26,781 bases of DNA, taken from contig JACPVB010000027.1 in the NCBI GenBank assembly GCA_016191985.1, positions 1 through 26,781 on the forward strand, given 5' to 3'. The notes below the pieces were generated by a model. It was not told where the DNA came from, made no database searches, and worked only from the letters and a program-made list of their open reading frames with translations. This document shows positions 14,887-22,550 of this stretch, piece by piece. Numbering within the stretch: position 1 is the first letter of the stretch; every line of letters starts with the position of its first letter. Origin of the DNA: Chloroflexota bacterium (GTDB taxonomy: Bacteria; Chloroflexota; Anaerolineae; Anaerolineales; Villigracilaceae). A program made the translations under genes and the position numbers.

Positions 14887-15300
14887 ATGATATTTGATAC
14901 ACATGGAAGCTTGGGCGATGTGGAAGACCTGGTTCATCCAATAAAACCAAAGGTCGTTGTTATTTCAAGGCGAGATAGCCTTCTTGGTTGTGCCGTGGAA
15001 TATTTGACAGCGGACGAAAGAGAATGGGTGACCCTCGGAGTTTCCAAAAACCAGGTCCTTGACGACTTGGTGCGGAAAGTGGAAAAAGCGAATCCTCATA
15101 TCGTTATCATTTCTCAGGGTGAGTTCGGTAATGATGCGCAACTGTCAATTCGATTAATACTGGACTGCCCTGAATTGAGAAAAGTGATTGTAGTAAGCCT
15201 GAGCGAAAATTTAATGGAAGTTTATTGGAAACAAAAGATTCAGGTCAGTCGAGTGGAAGACCTGTTTTCTGAGGTTGAAAACCAATTTTCAAAATTATGA
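14887..15300 (+). CDS. Small receiver-like protein lacking the phosphoacceptor Asp (hypothetical)
   Basis: A 137-residue protein with no family that I can name. The alternation KVVVISRRDSLLGCAVEYL, WVTLGVSKN, HIVIISQGEFG, KVIVVSLSENLMEVYW resembles the beta-alpha order of a response-regulator receiver. The strand where the phosphoacceptor Asp would be reads IISQ, so phosphorylation is unlikely. The start is uncertain: ATG at 14887 has AGGGA about ten nt upstream; a GTG at 14821 would add 22 residues of low-complexity-free but unconvincing sequence. It lies between the response regulator terminator and the multicopper oxidase gene, 76 nt before the latter, and may be co-transcribed with it. 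Confidence 0.55.
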   Translation: MIFDTHGSLGDVEDLVHPIKPKVVVISRRDSLLGCAVEYLTADEREWVTLGVSKNQVLDDLVRKVEKANPHIVIISQGEFGNDAQLSIRLILDCPELRKVIVVSLSENLMEVYWKQKIQVSRVEDLFSEVENQFSKL

Positions 15301-15376
15301 CCGGAGGTAAACCAAAGCAATGACAAAAAATAGTTCAATGACAACCACCCTATATTTCTAAATTGGAGGATTTCAA

Positions 15377-18300
15377 ATGAAAACGCGACTCAGTAACTTC
15401 TTCAGTCTTTTTCTAATTATCAGCCTTATGTTTGGAGGATATGGACAGGCTCAAGCGCAAGTAAAAACGCAAAAAGCGGATAATGGCGCGCAAGCGATGG
15501 CGATGCCCGGGAATACGCCACATTACTTTGGCCCATACCCAAACTACGCCAACAGCCCACTCCGTTTACCCGATGCGCTGGTCACGATCACATCTGCATT
15601 GGGCCCGCCCGTATCCATCGGGAATCCACGAAGCGCTCGCGCCTATGCCACAGACGCGGCGGCGCAAGTGTTCGTGGTGAATACCCACACCCCGTTGGTC
15701 GCTGGAGATCTCACTGCTTTTGAGACCTGGGCTCAGGCAGGGTCGGGTACACACACGTTCAACGCATACGTGTTGAGACCCACTCAAGGCGTTGCCAACG
15801 GTTACACTGTTGTCTTCGACAGTGGACCGTTGAGCGTTCCGGACATGGCGACGGGACTTCAGACATTTAACCTACCGACACCGTTTGCCGTTCAGGTCGG
15901 TGACTTGATCGCCCACTACGGTCAGGGCATTTCTTTGGATATTGGAGGCGGGGCGGATACAACGCTTTATCCTGCCGGCCCAGCACCGGTGCTTGATCAG
16001 GCGTTCATCTTTGGGGTTGACTATCCTGTTTTTAGCACCGACCGCACCTATTCAATTGCGGCTGTTGTCGCTCCCCCGGGGTCTGGCGCAACGGCGGCAG
16101 CAGTGGTGGACCCTGCAACAGGCACAATCACAAGCATTGCGGTTACCAACGGTGGCAGTGGTTACACGGCTGCTCCTACTGTTGATATCTCGAGTGCTGT
16201 GGCTACTGGTGCAGGCGCATCCGCTACTGCAACAATCTCAGGCTTAGTAACAAACCTCGCGCTTACCAATGGCGGATCCGGTTACACTGATCCTGTTTCT
16301 GTTGTGTTTTCTGGCGGAGGTGGTACCGGCGCTGCCGGCACGGCAACCGTCGCCCCAATCGGTTTTGTTGAGAGTGCTACTGTGATAAACGGTGGTTCCA
16401 ACTATACAACTGCGACAGTTGATGTCACCGGAGATGGGACCGGCGCAACAGCCACAGCGGCCATCGCGCCAATTGGTTTTGTCAACGGCATTTCGCTCAC
16501 AAGCGGTGGTTCTGGCTATACATTCGCAACGGTTGATATTACAGGGGACGGAACCGGCGCGGCGGCCACAGCTACCATTATTCCAATTGGCTTCGTCAAC
16601 GGTATTATGCTCACGAATAGTGGTTCCGGTTACACGTCCGCAACGGTAACTATCGAGGGCGGCGGGGGAACTGGTGCGACTGCCGATGCGGTGGTTGAAC
16701 TCGACGGTACTATCAGCGCCATCACCATCACAGGCGGCGGGTCGGGATACACCACGGCCCCCACCATAACCATCAACGGCGATGGCACAGGCGCTGCTGC
16801 AGATGCAACAGTGGATACTACAAGTGGGACCATTACCGAAGTTGTAATCACAGATGGCGGCTTGGGATACACTACGGCTCCTACTATTGCCATCAATGGT
16901 GACGGCACAGGCGCCACTGCGGATGCGACAGTGGATGTTGCGACTGGGTCTGTTGCGTCTATTACGGTCACAAATGGTGGGTCAAATTACACTTTTGCTG
17001 ATTTAACTGTCGCAGGCGATGGCAGCGGGGCAACTGCCAGCGCAACAGTTAATATAACGGCCGGTTCCATTACGAGCGTCACGCTTACAAATGGAGGCTC
17101 CGGTTATTCCTCTGCGCCAGATGTTTCATTCTCAGACAGTTCAGGCGGGACCGGCGCTTTAGCTGCTGCAACGATTAGCGGCTCTGTTAGCGCAATCACC
17201 GTCGTAAATGGCGGCACCGGCTATGTCACGCCAGGTATCCGCAAATTTGTGGATACGCTCCCCGGCTTGGGGTCAAACAGTGCCAACAACCTTGGCCAAT
17301 TCATTCCCGTTGCCACGCCGGATACAACGAGTTATCCTGGCACCGATTATTACGAAATCGAGTTGGTCCAGTACACAGAAAAGATGCATTCAGATTTGCC
17401 CCCAACCACGCTGCGTGGTTATAGGCAGGCGAATATGGGAGGAACTCAGCCGCACTATTTGGGACCGCTGATCTCCGCTACGAAGGACCGACCCGTGCGT
17501 ATCCTGTTCCGCAACCTGTTGCCGACCGGCACAGATGGTAATTTATTCCTGCCAGTGGATACCACGGTGATGGGCGCTGGTATGGGTCCCAATATGGATG
17601 GAATGGCGGAACCTGATCCGCAGAACCCCATGTGTGGGATGATCCCCAAACCCTATGATTGTTACACAGAAAATCGCGCCACATTGCACTTGCATGGCGG
17701 CATCACACCATGGATTAGTGATGGGACACCACACCAATGGATCACTCCTGCGAACGAAAACACTCCTTATCCTGAGGGCGTCAGCGTCAAGAACGTACCG
17801 GATATGGACGTTTGCGGTGCTCCTGATGACGGCTGCCAGACCTTTTATTACACCAACCAACAGAGCGCCAGGCTGATGTTCTATCATGATCATGCCTGGG
17901 GAATCACCCGCCTGAATGTTTATGCCGGGGAGGCGGCGGGCTATTTGATCACCGATCCAACCGAGCAGGCGCTAATCAGTCAGGGGATCATTCCTGCGGA
18001 CCAAATCCCGCTCATCATTCAGGATAAGACCTTTGTTCCAAGCATGGAGCAGCTTGCCACGCAAGATCCCACATGGGATACGGCCCGTTGGGGGGGCGAA
18101 GGTAATCTATGGGTGCCGCATGTTTACATGCCGGCACAGAATCCGGGCGACGCCTCAGGCGTCAACCAGTTTGGCCGCTGGGCTTACGGCCCATGGTTCT
18201 GGCCGCCCACAACCAACATTGCTTATCCACCCGTTGATAATCCATATTACGACCCAATGTGTGACCCGGATGTTCAATGGTGCGAGCCGCCCTTGATCCC

Positions 18301-21300
18301 CGGCGTGCCGAACGTTTCCATGGGTATGGAAGCCTTCAACGATACGCCGCTCGTCAATGGGACGGTTTATCCCACCATCACATTGGATCCGAAATCCTAT
18401 CGACTGCGCATTCTGAACGCGGCCAACGACCGCTTCTGGAATTTGCAACTTTATAAGGCAGTTGATGCAAACGGCGTTGTCTGTAATGATGCCCTCAACC
18501 CCAACCCCGCGCCGGAAGCTACAGGTGTTGCGTGTACCGAAGTAGCACTGAACCCCCTAGAGGTAGCGGCTGCGCTGGATGACCCAACCGTTTTCCCAAC
18601 CCCAATTAAGAGCAATTCAGGGCCTAACTGGATCCAGATTGGCACCGAAGGTGGCTTCCTACCGGCCCCGGTGGTTATCCCCAACCAGCCAATCACCTGG
18701 GTGACGGACCCGACAGTGTTTAACGCTGGCAATGTTGACAAGCATTCACTTTTGCTTGGTCCAGCCGAACGCGCGGATGTCATCGTAGACCTCTCACAGT
18801 TCGCCGGCCAGACCCTTATTCTTTACAATGATGCTCCCGCAGCCTTCCCGGCTCGTGACGCACGCTATGACTACTACACAGGCAATGCAGACCTGACTGC
18901 GACAGGCGGCGCGCCCTCGACACCTGCCGGCTATGGTCCCAACACCCGCACCATTATGCAAATCAAGGTGAATGGTGGACAGGGTCAGGGCTTCCAACTT
19001 GCTCCGCTTCAGGATGCCTTTAGGCATCAACTGGATGGATCGGGTGTGTTCGAATCATCTCAGAACCCGATCATCGTTGGGCAAAGCGCCTACAACTCCG
19101 CTTACGGCACTGCGTTCGCGCTCAACGGAGCAAACGCCGGTCTCGTTCAAATATTCAATACAACGTTTAGCTTCAAGACGTTGTTGGGAGGAGCCGCGGG
19201 ACCATCCATGACGTTCCCGCTTAAACCCAAGCAGATTCAAGACGAGATGGGTGAAGCCTTTGAGAAGGAATATGGACGCATGAGCGGATACCTTGGCGTG
19301 GAGGCGCCGAACGCCAACGCAGGCGTTCAGAATATGATCTTGTATCCATACGTCAACCCGGCGAGTGAGCTTCTGGATGGAATCGTCTTGCCTCCAGGAG
19401 TTGAAATAACCCCAATCTCGGCGGCCAATGATGGGACGCAGATTTGGAAGATCACTCATAACGGTGTGGATACTCATCCAATCCACTTCCATCTGTTTGA
19501 CGTGCAGCTCATCAACCGGGTTGGCTGGGATGGAATCATAAGACGCCCGGATGCCAACGAGCTCGGTTGGAAGGATACGGTGCGCATCAGCCCGCTCGAA
19601 GATACCATCGTGGCCTTCAGGCCGATCCTCCCGAAGATGCCATTCGGAGTTCCAGATAGCGAACGCTTGCTGAACCCAATGATGCCGGAAGGGTCGCAGG
19701 TGGGATTCAATCCTACAGACACAAACGGAAACCCGATTCCGGGCGGTATCACTAATGTGCTCACAAACTTTGGATGGGAGTATGTCTGGCATTGCCACAT
19801 CCTTAGCCATGAAGAAATGGACATGATGAGGCCGCTTTCGGTCAATGCAGGGAATGAACTTCCTGTGGCGCCTACCCTGACCGCGGCAGGGACGCCAACC
19901 CCTGGAGTCCCCATCGTTCTCTCATGGACGGATGGAACACCGATTGATATGCAAAGCATTGCGACTTGGGGCGACCCCAGAAACGAAGTCGGATTTAGGG
20001 TTGAACGGGCACTAGGCGCTGGCGCTTTTGTCAACATTGGTTCAATCTTCCCCAATGTAACCACCTTTACCGACACAGGCACTGCTGCTGGCTTTACCTA
20101 TAGCTATCGCATTGTTGCCTTCAATGCTGCGGGTGTGTCTGAGTCGAATATCGTCGTTGTCACCCCTCCACCACCATCTGCTCCCATCGATCTTACCGCT
20201 ACAGCTATCAGCGCCAGCCAGGTGAATTTGACCTGGACCGATACCGCAGCCACAGAGAGCGGTTTCCGCATCGAGCGCGCGCTTGTTACAAACGGCACTC
20301 CCGGCTTGTTCACTGGCATTGATGGAGTTGGTGAAAATATCACAAGTTACAGTGACACAACCGTCGCGCCTAACACCACTTATGCGTACCAGGTGTATGC
20401 GTTCAACGGATCTGGCGACTCGCTGCCTTCCAATATTGCGACTGTAACGACACCGGACGTGCCACCCGCCGCTCCAAGCGGGCTGACCGGAGTATTGCAA
20501 AACGGTCCACAAATTGGCTTGGCATGGACAGACAACGCCAACAACGAGACAAGCTTTGTCGTTGAACGGGCTGTTAATGGTGGAGCCTTCGCAGTACTTG
20601 CCACCTTGCCGGCCGACACCGTCAACTATGTGGATGCCGCAGTGATGGCAGGCAATACCTATACGTATCAAGTGATGGCCGCAAATGCAGGAGGCTCATC
20701 CGCTTACTCCAATTCAGTCAGTGTGACGCTTCTTGCTCCTCCAGCCGCTCCGACGAACCTGGTAGCGACTCTGCTCGCCAACCCGACGAGAATCCGCTTG
20801 ACCTGGCTTGATAATGCCACCACCGAAACCGGCTTTGTGGTTGAACGCTCCATAAACGGCGGCCCCTTCGCCATGCTCACAACGGTTCCGGCCAGAAACG
20901 GCACAGGTTCTGTGACCTATACAACGAATACGGTGACATCCGGTAATATCTATTCTTACCGGGTGGTGGCCATAAACGGCGCGGGTTCATCGGCTCCTTC
21001 GAATGTGGTGAACGTAACCGTTGGCAGTATTCCCGCCGCTCCCACCAACCTGGTCGGCACAATGTTGAGCAACCCGCTCCGCATCCGCCTGACATTCCGG
21101 GATAACGCCACCAACGAGACCGGCCTCGTGCTTGAACGTTCTGCAAACGGCGGACCGTTCACCCTGCTTGCAACCCTGCCACCTAGGAATAATACAGGCA
21201 ACGTAACCTATAATGACACCACCGTGCTGGCAGGCAACAGCTACAGCTACAGAGTGATGGCCGTGAACGGAGTGGGTCCATCCGCTTACTCGAACACGTT

Positions 21301-21610
21301 CACAATAGGTGTAATGGCCCCGGCTGCTCCCTCCAACTTCACGGGTACGGCTGTGGTAAGCGGCAACAATGCCATTATCACACTGACCTGGACCGATAAT
21401 TCCGACAACGAAACCCGCTTCGAGATTCAACGCGCCACCGACGCCGTCTTCACAACCGGCCTGAATACCAATACGGTTGCAGCCAACACAACCACCCGCG
21501 TAGAGACCCGCAATCGCAACAGAACCTACTATTACCGGATCCGCGCAATCAACGCCGCAGGTGTATCTGCATGGGTGAATGTCGTTCCATTCCCAATTGT
21601 CACTCCATAA
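15377..21610 (+). CDS. Giant secreted CotA-like multicopper oxidase with Gly-rich repeats and six FN3 domains
   Basis: A 2077-residue exported oxidase. Residues 1-28 are a Sec signal ending AQAQ. An unnamed beta-rich domain (about 45-235) precedes about ten repeats of roughly 37 residues with the core NGGSGYT (236-617). The cupredoxin part (about 618-1490) carries all copper motifs: HLHGG (His771, His773), YHDHA (His837, His839), HPIHFHLF (His1367, 1370, 1372) and WHCHILSHEEMDMM, with type 1 ligands Cys1473, His1478 and Met1483. RLNVYAGEAAGYLI is as in CotA/bilirubin-oxidase-type laccases. Six FN3 domains (about 1490-2077) finish the protein; no LPXTG, PEP-CTERM or membrane anchor follows. 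It should couple oxidation of phenolics or metal ions to oxygen reduction outside the cell; the substrate is unknown. Ordinary family members are near 500 residues. GGAGG ribosome site. Confidence 0.88.
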   Translation: MKTRLSNFFSLFLIISLMFGGYGQAQAQVKTQKADNGAQAMAMPGNTPHYFGPYPNYANSPLRLPDALVTITSALGPPVSIGNPRSARAYATDAAAQVFVVNTHTPLVAGDLTAFETWAQAGSGTHTFNAYVLRPTQGVANGYTVVFDSGPLSVPDMATGLQTFNLPTPFAVQVGDLIAHYGQGISLDIGGGADTTLYPAGPAPVLDQAFIFGVDYPVFSTDRTYSIAAVVAPPGSGATAAAVVDPATGTITSIAVTNGGSGYTAAPTVDISSAVATGAGASATATISGLVTNLALTNGGSGYTDPVSVVFSGGGGTGAAGTATVAPIGFVESATVINGGSNYTTATVDVTGDGTGATATAAIAPIGFVNGISLTSGGSGYTFATVDITGDGTGAAATATIIPIGFVNGIMLTNSGSGYTSATVTIEGGGGTGATADAVVELDGTISAITITGGGSGYTTAPTITINGDGTGAAADATVDTTSGTITEVVITDGGLGYTTAPTIAINGDGTGATADATVDVATGSVASITVTNGGSNYTFADLTVAGDGSGATASATVNITAGSITSVTLTNGGSGYSSAPDVSFSDSSGGTGALAAATISGSVSAITVVNGGTGYVTPGIRKFVDTLPGLGSNSANNLGQFIPVATPDTTSYPGTDYYEIELVQYTEKMHSDLPPTTLRGYRQANMGGTQPHYLGPLISATKDRPVRILFRNLLPTGTDGNLFLPVDTTVMGAGMGPNMDGMAEPDPQNPMCGMIPKPYDCYTENRATLHLHGGITPWISDGTPHQWITPANENTPYPEGVSVKNVPDMDVCGAPDDGCQTFYYTNQQSARLMFYHDHAWGITRLNVYAGEAAGYLITDPTEQALISQGIIPADQIPLIIQDKTFVPSMEQLATQDPTWDTARWGGEGNLWVPHVYMPAQNPGDASGVNQFGRWAYGPWFWPPTTNIAYPPVDNPYYDPMCDPDVQWCEPPLIPGVPNVSMGMEAFNDTPLVNGTVYPTITLDPKSYRLRILNAANDRFWNLQLYKAVDANGVVCNDALNPNPAPEATGVACTEVALNPLEVAAALDDPTVFPTPIKSNSGPNWIQIGTEGGFLPAPVVIPNQPITWVTDPTVFNAGNVDKHSLLLGPAERADVIVDLSQFAGQTLILYNDAPAAFPARDARYDYYTGNADLTATGGAPSTPAGYGPNTRTIMQIKVNGGQGQGFQLAPLQDAFRHQLDGSGVFESSQNPIIVGQSAYNSAYGTAFALNGANAGLVQIFNTTFSFKTLLGGAAGPSMTFPLKPKQIQDEMGEAFEKEYGRMSGYLGVEAPNANAGVQNMILYPYVNPASELLDGIVLPPGVEITPISAANDGTQIWKITHNGVDTHPIHFHLFDVQLINRVGWDGIIRRPDANELGWKDTVRISPLEDTIVAFRPILPKMPFGVPDSERLLNPMMPEGSQVGFNPTDTNGNPIPGGITNVLTNFGWEYVWHCHILSHEEMDMMRPLSVNAGNELPVAPTLTAAGTPTPGVPIVLSWTDGTPIDMQSIATWGDPRNEVGFRVERALGAGAFVNIGSIFPNVTTFTDTGTAAGFTYSYRIVAFNAAGVSESNIVVVTPPPPSAPIDLTATAISASQVNLTWTDTAATESGFRIERALVTNGTPGLFTGIDGVGENITSYSDTTVAPNTTYAYQVYAFNGSGDSLPSNIATVTTPDVPPAAPSGLTGVLQNGPQIGLAWTDNANNETSFVVERAVNGGAFAVLATLPADTVNYVDAAVMAGNTYTYQVMAANAGGSSAYSNSVSVTLLAPPAAPTNLVATLLANPTRIRLTWLDNATTETGFVVERSINGGPFAMLTTVPARNGTGSVTYTTNTVTSGNIYSYRVVAINGAGSSAPSNVVNVTVGSIPAAPTNLVGTMLSNPLRIRLTFRDNATNETGLVLERSANGGPFTLLATLPPRNNTGNVTYNDTTVLAGNSYSYRVMAVNGVGPSAYSNTFTIGVMAPAAPSNFTGTAVVSGNNAIITLTWTDNSDNETRFEIQRATDAVFTTGLNTNTVAANTTTRVETRNRNRTYYYRIRAINAAGVSAWVNVVPFPIVTP
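16081..17230 (+). repeat. In-gene array of about ten Gly-rich 37-residue repeats
   Basis: Each unit reads roughly (T/I)xxITxTNGGSGYTxAPTVxIxGDGTGAxAxA. The cores seen in order are NGGSGYT, NGGSGYT, NGGSNYT, SGGSGYT, NSGSGYT, GGGSGYT, DGGLGYT, NGGSNYT, NGGSGYS and NGGTGYV. DNA identity between units is patchy, so the array is not a recent expansion, although units 6 and 7 are closest. Confidence 0.85.
19849..21607 (+). repeat. Six tandem fibronectin type III domains in the oxidase C-terminus
   Basis: Recurring blocks are AAPTNL or similar, LTWTDNATNETGFVVER, a Thr/Tyr strand, and YSYRVVAINGAGSSAPSN. Domains 4 and 5 are the most alike. FN3 tandems in secreted bacterial enzymes usually act as spacers or carbohydrate/surface-binding modules. 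Confidence 0.85.
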
Positions 21611-21619
21611 ATTGAATCA

Positions 21620-21656
21620 CCGTACCATCGCCAGTCTCTGATTGACGATGGTACGG
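21620..21656 (+). terminator. Hairpin after the multicopper oxidase gene
   Basis: CCGTACCATCG and CGATGGTACGG pair perfectly across a 15-nt loop, 9 nt after the stop codon. There is no T run, so it may stabilise the mRNA 3' end rather than terminate. Confidence 0.5.
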
Positions 21657-21682
21657 CTATCGTGAAAGATATGATCTAAAAG

Positions 21683-21714
21683 AAAAACGCGGACATGCTT
21701 TCGTCCGCGTTTTT
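21683..21714 (+). terminator. Rho-independent terminator downstream of the oxidase
   Basis: AAAAACGCGGAC, an 8-nt loop, GTCCGCGTTTTT. Perfect 12-bp complement with a T run. Confidence 0.9.
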
Positions 21715-21867
21715 CTTGTGCATAACCAGATAGTTTTTTTAGAGACTGGCTGTGAAATACCAATTTGAACTGCCAAGAGCGTCACACTCCTTGGCGTTGC
21801 CCGTCAGTATAATCTTAGCGTGCTTCGCGGTAGAAAAGTGACGCGGTTTGATCTCTCCGACAGCCTG

Positions 21868-22419
21868 CTAGAACGAACTGAACGCTGCCCACAGGCTTGC
21901 AAATACCCCGATCAAAATCGGCAGGACGGTAATGACGATGATGAACATCACAAAAGCCGTAATGCCGCAGCCCAGCCACATGGACCATTTGGTCACGGTC
22001 TTGGCCGTATCCGCATAGCTCGCCATGATCGGCGCAATTTGCACAGACGAGTATCCGGAGCCGGGAGTAAATTCATAGGTCTGCGCGCCTGCCAGAGCTT
22101 CGACCGTATATCGCGCATCTGACTCGCTGACATTGGCAAAACTCATATATTTTTTTATGGCTTCATCCTTTTGCCCGCGCTGCGCAAGTTGCACCACCTC
22201 GGACCATTGCCCTCCATAGCCTGTCATTGCGCTTACATCCATTGAGTTGAAAAGGCCGCCCTGTGATTGCTGCTGGTTTGAGTCACGCTTGCGCAGGCTT
22301 TCGGGAATTATCACCGCATTCCCACAATATGGACATTTGATGGAACTTTCCCCGCTGGACGGGTCTATTGGCCCCCCGCAGGCAGGGCATTTCAATAACT
22401 TCATTGTATAAGTGGACAT
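21868..22419 (-). CDS. Zinc-ribbon protein with C-terminal membrane helix
   Basis: A 183-residue protein. The N-terminus is a zinc ribbon with two pairs of cysteines (CPACGG at 11-16 and CPYCG at 29-33). A Gln-rich linker follows, then a helical middle region (GGQWSEVVQLAQRGQKDEAIKKYM) that looks like a short tetratricopeptide-type hairpin. A C-terminal membrane helix (about 150-178) ends the protein. It is therefore a tail-anchored-like protein with the ribbon in the cytoplasm. Function unknown; similar layouts occur in small bacterial stress or quality-control proteins. The start has GGAGG and four-base spacing; a second ATG five codons later is less well placed. Divergent from the acyl-CoA ligase gene. 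Confidence 0.75.
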   Translation of the reverse strand: MSTYTMKLLKCPACGGPIDPSSGESSIKCPYCGNAVIIPESLRKRDSNQQQSQGGLFNSMDVSAMTGYGGQWSEVVQLAQRGQKDEAIKKYMSFANVSESDARYTVEALAGAQTYEFTPGSGYSSVQIAPIMASYADTAKTVTKWSMWLGCGITAFVMFIIVITVLPILIGVFASLWAAFSSF

Positions 22420-22515
22420 GGTTCCTCCGATTTGGCGATGAGCGGATTATACGCCTGATATTGGCTGTTCGCAGAGCCACATTCGTACTACTCTTTAATT
22501 GGCGATTGCTTGGGG

Positions 22516-22521
22516 TAGAAT
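22516..22521 (+). promoter_or_regulatory. Possible -10 box for the acyl-CoA ligase gene
   Basis: TAGAAT lies 29 nt before the chosen ligase ATG, in the divergent gap. A convincing -35 box was not found. Confidence 0.3.
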
Positions 22522-22550
22522 CAGAACAGCCAACACAAGAGGAGATGCCC

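Noticed and set aside
16081..17230. Regular repeats considered as a CRISPR array
   Set aside because: The units are about 110 bases, diverged at DNA level and continuously coding, with no constant repeat/variable spacer pattern.
19055..20671. Several long minus-strand frames (up to 251 codons) under the multicopper oxidase
   Set aside because: They are shadows of a GC-rich, repeat-bearing gene whose own frame shows intact copper motifs and FN3 domains.
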